A stretch of 27,885 bases of DNA, taken from positions 1-27,885 of the forward strand of contig LVLI01000339.1 in assembly GCA_001687465.1 (NCBI GenBank), given 5' to 3'. Made by a program: the position numbers and the translations under genes. Under the pieces are notes generated by a model that ran no database searches, had not been told where the DNA came from, and was given only the letters and a program-made list of their open reading frames with translations. Position 1 is the first letter of the stretch. Each line of letters begins with the position of its first letter. Positions 9,301-18,919 of this stretch are shown here, piece after piece. This stretch comes from Halocafeteria seosinensis. Its lineage: Eukaryota > Sar > Bigyra > Bicosoecida.

Positions 9301-9841
9301 GATTCGGGAACAGTTGTGGCCAACTATCCGGCCAATCACTTCGAGCAATCTTGGCAATGGCCACAGCAACATGTTTGGCGATTTTCTCGTCGACGGCGGC
9401 GTACACTGACAGCAGCTGTTCCCGTATGGCCTGCTTCTCTTCGGCCGAAATGCCGGTCTGGGTGGTACTACGGTTCGAAGCCTTCCATTGGCGCCGTATG
9501 GCGTTCTTCAAACATATTATGGCCATTTGCTGTACAGCTTGGGGCAGATTGGCTGAAGAGACAGAAGCTGCCGAGGCTCCATACTGCTGCCTCGCTTGCT
9601 CCAGGGCCGACTTGACCAGCTGTCCATCGGCAGCAAGGGACAAACAAAGTAGCGCAAAGCCGGTATGCGATTCAGCTTGCTCTAATAGCCTAGAAGACTG
9701 AGCTTGCGTCTGAGAGGAATTGCTCAGTGCGTACGTGAGGAGGTGGGCCAAGAAAGGACTGTCGCGTTCCACAGTGAAGCAACTAGGTAACAAGGATGAA
9801 CCATCATCCGATGTGGCATTGTCTTGTCTATAAGGCTGCAT
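6302..9841 (-). CDS. IPO11: Importin-11-like karyopherin (importin-beta family)
   Basis: A single intronless 1179-codon frame starts at ATG 9841. An importin-beta N-terminal region begins near residue 52 (LLEQAESHTGFALL) and runs through MAIICLKNAIRRQWK. It is followed by the importin-11/Kap120-type block EEKQAIREQLL and VAIAKIARSDWPDSWPQLFP (about 150-180), then HEAT-like helices to the end. Family members carry cargo, such as ubiquitin-conjugating enzymes and ribosomal proteins, into the nucleus and release it on RanGTP. The protein is about 200 residues longer than the human one (975 aa); extra length lies in the N-terminal extension and polar loops (Gln/Asn/Ser-rich). An acidic run (ENDDDDEAQ) lies near residue 1108. 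It shares an 85-bp 3' gap with AsnRS. Other transport receptors such as exportins are possible but fit less well. Confidence 0.82.
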   Translation of the reverse strand: MQPYRQDNATSDDGSSLLPSCFTVERDSPFLAHLLTYALSNSSQTQAQSSRLLEQAESHTGFALLCLSLAADGQLVKSALEQARQQYGASAASVSSANLPQAVQQMAIICLKNAIRRQWKASNRSTTQTGISAEEKQAIREQLLSVYAAVDEKIAKHVAVAIAKIARSDWPDSWPQLFPNLLDTIRRLAQEGQSQSLLQAQPATAGGYLTLYRALLVLHTSVKELSLRKIPSHKRIFAELSQQMFPTLAGIAVSHTNTLLQHASAATTELQNNEANRQQLVRQCKESFASHLRINRLEFKVLFRFLRDGYPSLIESGEANQLWSTIHGGVTCLLAFREFFPAAEEDDFSELLENILNRWCVTVVDCQSRYPIPFRHFLQPFLELFTSSLPLSFGQTHTLLDSTKDLMQCTWQQNSNCPRPPLDTAYLFSRLGIASLRFLANVLQESMYVPDATAADQQSTKRVMTATGDQITSAHQQNEAYQVLGNFFQNDQVCLMVRFICTVALPYTGDDLESWENNGENFEVERQQETADVYPRPAAEALLLEMITCSLTSQNACSTLATLLEEVETTAINEGGDATWMVLDAVYCAMGIGSFQLCYVIDFSQWFQTRLYHILQVSKDADTLPLHQRVVLRRSLWLATCWRHAMTDDIRRFLFETCSGATRLQDAAVSLTAFMTLHELVEDHFFREELAQSQLFNIVSSLYDKMKQMQTLDSKIQLAELGVLLTKRLSKNTLSSMSRLFMEPVEQLWVVSDPQNILRTHLLTILTNMCRSMGDDASQYHDALAQFVWYCVNTQTQEYIYLAEEGLHLWQAILETSGSYSNTVEKLFPLLPCLIQFAFEHVQLAGTIISDYTILGAYKCDGSNIFVQSQIEYIRRFYYAIVGEVSWRGTKATTIALDDVMRAGASPFSSHLESFTEPLIRYLKSAMDEEEPVVTQVAHLSIWARLLVQFTEYSVSLLARVEQAFLNQTTENGTPHMNESATQSEAGCLEECIKALPLTKKTGDDQPPLDGSGMQALALLLDALLDQWDNVVVEGRKSKRRSLWVMACLNALRIVPGVRSSAAGVFMTRLEGVVNLVAELVNNTVDRGPGNEALSSLMKHQLEENDDDDEAQSNLIEGKSMQFQKLAEYVDQNDPSVAADLKTFARNTLMEVQQSYGAAFQKAISTMEQSTLQSILQPS

Positions 9842-10164
9842 AATCGCCGTGAACCAGCGGGAACGCGAATGTCCTCATTTTGGCTCTTAAAACAATCCTT
9901 TTCCTCGGCCCGGTTCTGGGTTCCAGGCGTCCGGGCGCTCAGCCCGGGACGACTCTAGCTTTCGACAACGGAGACAGGAAGAAAGAAGGGGGCCCCAATA
10001 ATAGAGGGGATATGGGAAAAACTAAGTATTAAGTATTATTGTCTATGCAATGCCTCGGCCACTTGCACACACACAACTCGACAGGACTATTTTGGGTACC
10101 ATCTCACGCTTCCCGGTATAAACACACACACACACACTGATAGAAATGGGTGTTCATTCGTTGA
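9842..10164. other. Intergenic region with CA microsatellites
   Basis: This lies between the importin start and the RIB43A stop, both on the minus strand, so the importin promoter must be within it. It holds two short CA runs at about 10064-10074 and 10122-10138. No TATA box is clear. Confidence 0.5.
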
Positions 10165-11493
10165 TTATCTGTCACTCTGTCCAAAACGACCAAAGAATCC
10201 CTGATCAAATCCGAAACGCCGTCTTTCTTCCTCTTCTATTCGCTTTCGCTCTTTTTCATCTTCGACTTGTTTGTCCAGCTGCTCTTTCAAATGTTGCTTT
10301 TCTTTCTGTTTCTGTTCTCTCTGTGCTGCTTCATATCGCGCCAGCTCGCGCAAGTACTCGTTTTGCTGTTCGGCAAACCGCCTTTCTTCTTCCTCTTCAC
10401 GGCGCTTCTGTTCTTCCTTTTCCTGTAGTTGTTGTTTGATTAATTCAATGTGGTGGAGCCGATCCTGTTCTCGCTGTCCGCGAAAATGGTCAGTCCGTAA
10501 TCGCCCATATCCCAAAGTTGCGTATGCGTAACCATCCTCCGGATTTTCATCATTGAGCCCTTTCAGTTCTCGATATGTTTTGCCTTCTTCGTATTCCTGC
10601 TCTCGCGAGAGTTTCTCAAGCTCTCTTCTCTCTTCAGCCAATTTCTTATTCAACTCGTTTGTTTCACGCCATCGCTGTCTTGAGCGTTCTTGTAGAGCCT
10701 TGTCGTACTGCTCTTGCTCATCTGCAACTTTGCGAAGCCATTCGGCGTACTCCCTATCTTCAATTTCTTCATCACGTAGTTGCTGTAGCCTAATCCGATG
10801 CTGTTCAGCATTCCATGTACGTAATTGCTCTGCCTGCATCGCTACGCGTTCCGCAGCATGTAAATCCTCGCCATCAAATTGCTGGATGGAGGACGGTCCA
10901 CAGCGGGGATCATTATCGCTAATTCTTCCCGGAAGATCCTTCTTCAGGAATTTTTTATCATCTAAATCAGCTGTATCACGGCAGGTTGACTGCATCTTTT
11001 GGATCTGTTGATATTCTTTTAGCTGTTTCATTCTCTTCTCCTTTTCAGCCTCTTTTTCACGTTCCCACTGGGTGACAGCTTGTGTCATATTTCTCTGTTG
11101 CCTATCTGCGACACACATCCACCATATTCCCCGGTTAGTTGAGAAAACTGAAAGCATTGGAATGCATGAATAATCGTATCGTACCATACTCGTATTCACG
11201 TTCTTTCTCCTCCTCCTGTTGCCGCTGATGCTCTTGAACCTGTTGGTCGAGGAAGTCTATGTCCAGCTGCAAGACACAGTGCAGCAGATGGCCAATGCAG
11301 ACAACTGAATAAACATACATTCAAGGTAAGGAAAGTAACCGGCACTTACACCCATTGTCCGCCATCGTGCATTGAGTAATCGCTCACGGCGGTCTTGGGC
11401 ACGTTCAGATTTCAACTCAAGCTTTTTCGCTTCGCGTTGCTCCTGAAGGAGCACGCTATTTTGCGCCGTGTCACTGAATCTCAGTGTCGACAT
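10165..11493 (-). CDS. RIB43A: RIB43A-family ciliary doublet microtubule protein
   Basis: Three exons on the minus strand (11493-11350, 11266-11185, 11105-10165) join in phase to 388 aa. Introns are 83 and 79 bp with donors GTAAGT and GTACGA and CAG acceptors. The start is the ATG at 11493; the frame further upstream opens only with TTG. RIB43A proteins are filamentous and lie inside axonemal doublet and basal-body microtubules. Diagnostic features are RERLLNARWRTMG followed by LDIDFLDQQVQEH across the first intron (residues about 35-60), PRCGPSSIQQFDGEDL (about 142), and GRLRTDHFRG in the last third. The remainder is a charged coiled coil rich in Glu, Gln, Arg and Lys. The length is near the family norm of about 370-390. 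It shares a 111-bp divergent promoter region with the 87-aa gene beginning at 11605. Confidence 0.9.
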
Positions 11494-11604
11494 CTTTAAT
11501 TTGCTAATATGTTCTTGTAGATTGAATAGAGACTCTGCAAGGAGTGTAATCAACGTGAGTGGAATTTGCCGTTAGTACGAGCACGCAGTCGCAAATATCT
11601 TTTT

Positions 11605-12013
11605 ATGCAGCCAAATCAACGCTCCACTCTACCATACACTACCAGCACAGTCATTACATCTACCGAACCAATGGTTGGGACTACCAAAATCGGCTCTATA
11701 CGAGGTACGTATGCTCCGTTTAGGGGGTAGCGACAAGTTGAATCTTGAAAGCGCGCGTCGAACCAACAATTGTTTCACTCAACCCAGCAATTCAAGTCTG
11801 GAATCCTGAGCGTACCGGTAGAACTCTGAACTCTATTCCTCGTACAAAGGGACCAAAGAAACAGTCAAGCGAATCTCCAGCAACGATGTTTTCGCACCCC
11901 TCGTTCGGAACAAGAATATTGATTTTTCCCTGGAATCTTTCTCCTACGAAGCGATGTACGAAGTGATCAGGGACATGATCGTTGGAAGTAATGAACAGAC
12001 AGAAGCCACCTAA
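11605..12013 (+). CDS. Small two-exon protein divergent from RIB43A, 87 aa
   Basis: No long open frame marks this gene. Exon 1 runs from ATG 11605 to 11704, donor GTACGT. The acceptor is a pyrimidine-rich tract ending acaaag at 11849, and exon 2 runs 11850-12013 to TAA. The phases fit (one base carried over). The C-terminal half (VRNKNIDFSLESFSYEAMYEV, about residues 53-72, a little shortened here: NKNIDFSLESFSYEAMYE) looks like genuine structured protein with amphipathic helices. The N-terminal 34 residues are Thr/Ser-rich. There is no signal peptide or membrane segment. I do not recognise the family. Its start is only 111 bp from that of RIB43A on the opposite strand, so co-expression with a ciliary gene is plausible. 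If the intron is wrong, the exon-2 reading frame still stands. Confidence 0.5.
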
Positions 12014-12483
12014 GCCCAAATGTAACTTACGTTGCTTTCTCCGTCGGCTATGAACTCGCGCAGTCCGAGTTGCCAACGGCTTCCGCGCTTTGCTTTCTCT
12101 TGGGAGGTCCAATCTGGATAAGAACCCGCAAGCGATAAAGGTACAACAGTGTACAGTACTTCAAAGCACCGCTGCCGACACCTTTACTGGTTACAGGCAA
12201 TCGATTCCTTTGTCACTTGTTACTTGTGCGAACAAGCACTGTAATTTCATGCTGAAGGTGAAAGCGTTCAACAACCGAGCGTTCAACAACCGAGACGTTA
12301 ATGAGTTTTCGCAGGAATCGTACGTTTTCGTAAGCGAAATTTCACCGGGTAAGTTCCGGTTCATCCCGTTCTTCACTTGTGATCATTAACTCACTTTTAT
12401 TTTGTGCGCAGAATCGTTGACATGTTCTTATACCTTGTTTATGGAATGATTTTTAAATTCAAACCTACTTTTTGAAAACTACC
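12014..12483. other. Intergenic region, no gene recognised
   Basis: A near-perfect direct duplication (gttcaacaaccgag twice, about 12267-12294) is the only structure noticed. Frames present are short, on both strands, and lack recognisable motifs. The downstream exons expected for the sirtuin fragment were looked for here on the minus strand and not found. Confidence 0.4.
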
Positions 12484-12777
12484 CTACAGACCGGACAAAT
12501 TTTGGAGGTTAATTCTGGTAAACAGGATAGACAAATCTTGTGCCCGCCCACGTGCGCGGGACAAATCGCCCGCATCGGCAAAATTACCCACGCGTAACAT
12601 TGTATTTCCATCCCTAGGCCACGTCATGTAACACACTCTGTAATCTGAAATGCTACAGGTCGTTGAAATACCGGCTCCCGTATGTACGACAACTTTTCTA
12701 CTGGACCGAATCATGTCTGCTAGTTCACAAATTTTCCGGTCGAGCGCAACTTCGCCATTCTCGTGCTTCTCCTCCAT
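12484..12777 (-). pseudogene. Sirtuin (SIRT6/7-like) N-terminal exon fragment
   Basis: From ATG 12777 the frame reads a basic/acidic lead, then LADMIRSSRKVVVHTGAGIST and SISDYR. This is the Rossmann-fold NAD-binding start of a SIR2 deacylase, closest by eye to the SIRT7/SIRT6 branch (SIPDYR in those). The usual IPDYRGPNGVWT continuation is missing. After DYR the sequence is GTGTGT, a possible intron donor at about 12629, and the rest of the 97-codon frame has no sirtuin features. No later sirtuin motif (HGN, the CxxC zinc pairs) is found downstream on this strand. Either the remaining exons are lost or the gene is disrupted. A cagggcaATG acceptor-like sequence just upstream suggests there may also have been an earlier exon. 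Confidence 0.55.
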
Positions 12778-13353
12778 TGCCCTGCTACGGAATTTACTTG
12801 ATTATCTCAGGAATATGGGAGTTCTCGCATGCATGCATATTATTACCTTCTCTCAACTCTTTATGCGGTTGGTTCCTGGCGTCCTTCACAAACATTGTGA
12901 AGCAGTTCGCTGGAGTGCTTGACACTGTTTGCAGTAAACACCTGCACTTCGTAAGTTCTCCTACATAGGTTGTAACATGGACCTGGTTCTACAGCGCTAT
13001 CTGGGGACATTGTTCACGTATTCGAGAAGTAATGTGGAGAGCTTGTGACGTCCTTGCTTGCTCCGGCAACCAATTCATTGCTGCGCTGTAGGCGGTCCAT
13101 TTCGAAAAGAATGAGACGCACTCGTTCGTTGGCTTTTCTAGATAGATATTTTTCCTTTGTTAGGGCACTTACGTCTATCAAAGCAACTATTTTCGCACAG
13201 ATATGTTTCTTCTTCAACGACGTCGCAGCTTCAACGACACAAACATTTCGTCAACAGAGTTTATTGACTATTACCTTCGACAAGCAAGGGATACGACCGC
13301 GATTGTCATCTCGCTAATTTTGGAAACTCTATGCCTTTGAGCCGTTGTTGAGA
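12778..13353. other. Divergent region between the sirtuin fragment and DDX56
   Basis: A minus-strand frame around 13014-13200 includes a helical charged stretch (SRKANERVRLILFEMDRLQ) that could be an upstream sirtuin exon, but it opens only with TTG and no compatible splice join was found. The DDX56 promoter should lie in the right-hand part. No TATA box is obvious. Confidence 0.3.
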
Positions 13354-16081
13354 ATGTCGTCTTCTCAGGGCCGTAACGCAGCTCAAAAGCGTCTCTTGGA
13401 TTCCCAAGAGACCTTCCACACCGTCGATTGGGGTAAGTCGGAGGCGTTTTTGAGTCCCATACCAGACTTATCGTCATTATTTTATGCTAGTACAAATCTT
13501 TAGAGGTTGTATTTGGAGACTATACTGGTTGCGTCCGTGGAGGGGGCGTGTAAATGATGGATAAAGAGGCGTTGAAGATGGAGTCCATGGAGGAGTCACT
13601 GGTTCTGGTTCATGCACTTGCCTTAAATTCGTGTTTCTCTGGCGTATTTACAGTCCATACTGGTCAATACTTAGGAAATAACCCTTCCTTGGATGATTTG
13701 AAAACGCAGATGTGGATAGTCGGATCATCAAAGGAATAAGTCGCCTAGGGTTTGTCTACCCTACGCTTGTACAAGTAAGTCTTACAAGCACTAGCTCGTG
13801 TATGTTATACATGTTACGTATCATGAACGTTGGATGCTCTCTGTGTACAGAGTAAATGTATTCCCTTGGGACTGGAAGGAAAAGATTTAGTTGTCAAGGC
13901 GAAAACGGGATCTGGAAAGACTGCGGCCTACGCCGTGATTATATTAAACAAAATACTGAAGCACCATGCAAATTACTTGCAAGAGAAGAAGCGCACAAGT
14001 GGTTCGAAAGGTACGCTCAAAGATGTGGGGATGTGTTTGTTTTCTTCCACAGTGACGGAAACTGTGATGTCCATGATGCAGCCTCGACGAAAGCGGTTGT
14101 ACTGGTTCCTACCCGAGAGCTCGTAGAGCAGACTGTGGAAGCATTGGGGGATTTAATGTACTATTGCAACGATGTTGTAGACGTCTTCGGACTTTCGCAA
14201 CAGAAGATCGCTGATCAGGCTATGAGGTTACAACAGCCTCCCGATATTCTCGTAGCAACCCCAGCCAAACTGCGACATCATATCGAGCAAGGCACTCTTA
14301 AGCTGGACAAGATGGACTCGTTAGTGATAGATGAAGCAGATTTAGTACTTAGCTACGGATACTCAGATGATATGTCCTATCTGGCAGACAAGCTTCCAAA
14401 GAACTGTCAGTCGTTTCTCATGTCGGCAACGATGAACGAGGAAGTGGAAAACCTGAAAAAGCTAGTTCTCCATAATCCAGTATCACTACGTTTAAGTGAC
14501 GATGACACTCAGGGGACTCTGCAGCAGTTTTATGTGAAAGTTGGCAGGGAGGATAAGTTCTTGCTGTTGTATGCTTTAATAAAGCTCAAACTCGTAGCGG
14601 GTAAAGCGATATTTTTCGTAAACGAATTGGACAGCTGCTATAGGCTGAAATTGTTTCTGGAGAAGTTCTCAATTCCTGCTGCTGTTCTCAACGCAGAGCT
14701 ACCAGCCGCATCTCGTCGTCATATTTTGCAACAGTTCAACAAGGGTGTCTTTGACTACCTCATTGCTACGGATGAGAGTGTAGGGGTAGATCCGGATTCC
14801 GAGGAAAACTTAGCGGGAAACGACGCAGCTACATCGAGCCTCTCTAATAGTGGGGCTAAAGAGGACAGTATGGGATCCGATGATGATGTAGAAAGTAATA
14901 CGCATGAGCAGTCTGGGGACGATGATTCTGAGGAATCAGAAGACGACGAAGAAGATGACGAAGACAATGGTGAAACGTCTGATGAGGACGATGGGGAACA
15001 TTCCAACGATGAGAGTGAAAATTTCGAAGGATCTAAAACCAATGAGGACGTGATCCCGAAGAAAACCCAACCGGCGGACTCAAACTCGGCTGAAGGTCTA
15101 TCAAAAGCAGACAAGAAGCAACAAATGAAAAAGGCACTTAACACAAAAAAGCTCATGTCCATTAAAGAAGATTTGGAGTATGCTATTGCAAGAGGTACTG
15201 ATTTCAAAGATGTGGGGACTGTCGTAAATGTCGACTTCCCCAAGACGGTGTCAGCCTACATACACCGCATAGGTAGAACTGCCCGAGGTGGGGCGTCTGG
15301 AGCTGCACTATCGTTCGTTAACAAAGGTCCGGACAAAATCCATGGAAAGGGCTCAGGGCCTGGACAAGGGCCAGAAGTGGTGATGATGTTGGAGGCCCAA
15401 CGCCGAGCGGCGGAACAAGGGTACGGAAACCACGACCATTTAATTCTGTCTAAAGTCCACCGGGCTCAACCTGCCTCAGATGATGGAAGTCCTCAACCAG
15501 CGCCACTTCCTTTCAACATTCAAGAAATTGAAGGGTTCAGGTATCGTGTTTCCAGTGTACTTGGTAGTGTTACGAAGAATGCTGTGAAAGAAGCACGATT
15601 GACCGAACTGCGAAACGAGATCTTACACAATGAAAAGCTCCAGACTCATTTCGAAGATAATCCGAAAGATCTCGCTGCCCTACGGCATGACGCCCCACTA
15701 GCTCCAGGCTCGGTAAAACCAGAGCTGGCAAATGTGCCATCTTATTTACTCCCAAAGAGTTTGAGGGCTGCTGTGGAAGCGGCCGGAGGTGGCGTGGATG
15801 ACCGTCCTCGGAAGAAGTCAAAGAAGGGGGCTAAGGCCCACAAGAACCAGTCAAATCAGGATCCGCTAAAGACGTTTGCGTATAATGCCAATCAAATGGG
15901 CGTAAAAGGCGGTAGCAAATATGGGAATGTCGCTGACATCAATGGTGTCGCTGGGGCGCTGGGACTGGGCGGCGGCCCTCGTGGTAAAGTTCATAGCGTT
16001 GCTGGACGCAATAAATGGAAAAAGGCTCACAAAAAGGGACCATGGAAAGCTGGTAAACAGAAAGCCTCACGGCCATTCTGA
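13354..16081 (+). CDS. DDX56: DDX56/Dbp9-type DEAD-box RNA helicase
   Basis: Four exons (13354-13432, 13710-13774, 13851-14010, 14082-16081) join in phase to 767 aa. Introns are 277, 76, 71 bp with GTAAGT, GTAAGT and GTACGC donors. Exon 2 is only 65 nt and carries the Q-motif region ([14 protein letters not shown]); exon 3 opens [12 protein letters not shown] and holds motif I AKTGSGKT (about residue 65). Exon 4 has [12 protein letters not shown] motif VIDEADLVL (about 185), SAT (about 215), and [10 protein letters not shown] (about 493). A long Asp/Glu/Ser-rich insertion at about residues 330-430 splits motif V (DYLIATDE ... [10 protein letters not shown]), as is characteristic of Dbp9/DDX56 proteins. 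The C-terminus is basic and Gly-rich ([24 protein letters not shown]). These helicases act in the nucleolus on pre-60S ribosome assembly. The gene looks intact and functional. Confidence 0.93.
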
Positions 16082-17139
16082 ACTATTTATGGTGTTAAGC
16101 GTTGCCACAATGTTCATGAGGACCAAGTGCAATTCAATACGCTGAAGTTGTTCACATAACCTGCAGTAGAGTCTGCGATGCTGCAGCTGATAGCAAGCGC
16201 CCCAAGATATATGCAGTGTTGATGGAGTATAGAGGACTTTTAGTATTGCCATATCGTGCGTGGAATTGGGCCGAATGTACGAATTACTAACGGCTTCGTG
16301 AGAGGATGAGTTCTGTTTCGCAGCTGTTTAGATATCGCCACTGCGAAAAAAGAAATCAGGTTTTGTGCTGTGTCCATTTCGCTTGAGTGAGGGTCTTGAA
16401 TCACAGAGCACCTGCGTAGCGCCCCGACGTTGGAACTTTAGTAGCCGGTAGCTGCCTACCGAGTCTCATATGTTGTTTTTTGGTGCACTAAGGTGGCAGA
16501 TGTCTATGCTGACTCAAGTGTGACAGTGGATGCTCGCTCTCGCTCCTGTTAATACGGGTCCCCATCGCTGCACTTTCCTAAAGTGTGAGAGTGTGCTTCG
16601 GTCGACTAACCGATATTGTTTCCTGGCGCAGTTTACTGTTTGGCACGCAGAAGGCTACCATTTAGTGGACGAGGTTGACTCTCTCGCCGCAAAGTGGAAA
16701 TGCGGATCTTCGTTGCGTCCAGGTGTCATTCTGGTGGCCTTTCACTGACTCAATTGCACGTAGTCGGTGTACTGATAGTCGCTCAAAGACCACACAATAT
16801 GCCACACATGTAGAGAGAGCAGGAAAAGAAACACAGGAAACAGGGCTTGGATCTTTGCCATCTGTCTGCGTTTTCTTAATTTATGTTTCCCATTGACGCG
16901 AAGCAAAATATCTCTAAACCTGTCAAGTAGATTGGCCCAAGTCTTGCCGTGCACATGTTATATGTCAACGTCATTCATACGTGTATTGTGAATGGTCCAA
17001 CGGTTATGAAGAAATCAAACACTACATGTATGTATGTATGTAAGAGACAGTTATGAAGACAAAATGCGCCTTTATAGGAAGTGCTACTTCCAGTAGTTGC
17101 CCAAACATCTCTGTCACACTCATACTATACATTCACCTC
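16082..17139. other. Intergenic region between convergent genes
   Basis: This is the 3' space between DDX56 (+) and the unknown gene ending at 17140 (-). A short tetranucleotide run (tgta, about 17025-17042) is present. No frame here starts with ATG and shows recognisable protein features, and no tRNA-like cloverleaf was seen. Confidence 0.45.
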
Positions 17140-17901
17140 TTAGTCTTCTAAATAGTTCAAAATTGCCTGATAAACAATACGCTCGGTGTGAATAGGGATT
17201 CGTTCGGGATTCTTTTGGCTCAGATCGAAGAAAAAGCAATCACAACTGGGCTCAATGAAAAATTCGGGATTGTTAATATGCTTCATGACATTGGCGACAT
17301 ACGTATTGATCTCAGTGTCCGAGATCTCTACTTCCGTCTCTTCATCGTCTTCCTTCAATGCATAGTCTGGCATATCAGCATAGTCCAACTCGACGTGTCT
17401 CTGGCAGCACTGGATGCCAGCATCTATAGAGTCCACAAAATACTGCTCGGTATAAACACTAGGGTGTTTGTAATCTCCCACACCAATATGGAGATTAAAC
17501 TGGTATCGAGATCCTCGAAACTCTCTGCACGGAAAGGAAACACACAAGGATGGAAGTGGTGATGGGTGTCAGACCACCGTCTCTATTCAAGGGACATACC
17601 CAAGAGGTCTCAAGCGATCAAGAATCCTTTGACTATCTTCACCGGTAGCACATTGTGGCCATGATAGCTTTCGGATAATATCCTTGACCGTAGGTTGTTC
17701 CTCTTCGGATGACACAGATGCTTGATCATAGTTTCGGGTTACTTCAACCCAATACATCACAGTATCTTCTATCCCCGCCCTCTCCATCATGTGGTGCTGC
17801 AGCCATCCTTCCAGATATCGGTAGCAAAGGTTGAATCGGGATACTTTAGTTCTGTTAGCTACGGTACCATTCTTCTCGCAAACACTCCCTTCTCCGATCA
17901 T
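17140..17901 (-). CDS. Unknown acidic protein, two exons, 228 aa
   Basis: Exon 1 (17901-17600) and exon 2 (17524-17140) join in phase across a 75-bp intron with donor GTATGT and acceptor ccgtgcag. The product is mixed alpha/beta in feel and Cys- and aromatic-rich, with no signal peptide or transmembrane helix. N-terminal part: RFNLCYRYLEGWLQHHMMER (about 23-42). After the join: RGSRYQFNLHIGVGDYKHP (about 104-122). An acidic linker (KEDDEETEVEISDTEIN) is followed by a conserved-looking end with CDCFFFDLSQKNPERIP. I do not recognise the family. The frame stays open about 14 codons upstream of the ATG and meets acceptor-like AG sequence there, so an additional 5' exon is possible. It is convergent with DDX56. 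Confidence 0.6.
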
Positions 17902-18919
17902 ATTGGATATTGCTGGACAAATCGTTGCTTTATCAACTGACTTCTAAAGTTTTAGCCAACAGCTACGTGGAAGACTATCTCCTAACTACTGAGATGGAAT
18001 ACCAAGAACCTTTTTGGCAATGTCAATATAACTAGATCCTAGTGTTCTTTGTTCTGAAAACAATCCAAGGATAGTTAAGCATAGCTATGTAATGACTCAA
18101 CTTCAGCCGCTAAAGTAACTGTGCAAGGTGCGGAAACTGGGAAGTGAATTACCACAGTCACGAGTTCGTACCCGAGGAAGCACTAACGATTGTTTGCCGG
18201 CAGAGCCCATATACAGCGATAACAGTGAACGCGAATAGTTTTCAGACCCGAGAAGAGTTTCCAGAGCGGGAATCCGTAGAGCATCACCATGCCCACTGGG
18301 TTCTGTCCGTATCCATACAGTAGTTGATTGCGCTCAGAATCCAAATATCCAATCGGGTTCTGCTTTGTTGTGCAGCATGGTCCACCCGAACTGACCGAGA
18401 ACCGCATTTCCACCAAATTACGGATACTGTACTTTCAGAATGAGTCTACTGTCAGCATCATTCAGGGTACACTTGAACTTCCATTAAATTTCATAGTCTG
18501 ACAGCAAATTATCCGTAGGCGGCTGTCTGTGGGTGTATACCATATGCGTGCATTCATCACTCCAATTTTATACCTTATATTATTTCCTTTACAGAAAAGG
18601 AACCACAACTAACCATACCATACGCACAACATGTGTAGCACGAGAGGTTTCTCAGACTCGACTCTGTCTAGAGGACGAAAAAGTAACTTTTCCTCTATCA
18701 ACTTGCAAAAGTAATTAGGTTTGTCACAAACGTAAGACATCAAATGGCTTCAGCTCATATTCATGCCGGGGTCCCGGGGGAAAACCTCAACTAGACTCTC
18801 TCTATACTAGCCCTCTACCTCCCAAACAGAAGACTACGTGGTCGCGGACAATCTGCCAATGGTGCTAATAAGAAAGCTAAAAGTGTGGCCGGTTAGGAAA
18901 CCTTGTTTAGCGCCATGAC
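17902..18919. other. Intergenic region, one doubtful small frame
   Basis: A minus-strand frame at 18183-18416 (about 74 codons from its first ATG) includes repeated-looking phrases QNPIGYLD and QNPVGMVM, but there is no family match by eye and no exon partner. I do not call it a gene. The rest shows nothing. The upstream part should contain the promoter of the gene starting at 17901. Confidence 0.35.

Noticed and set aside
9199-9701. Plus-strand ORFs of about 137 codons over the importin 5' end
   Set aside because: Antisense shadows of a clearly coding minus-strand frame.
14755-15243. 162-codon Ser-rich minus-strand ORF
   Set aside because: It is the reverse read of the Asp/Glu/Ser-rich insertion in DDX56.
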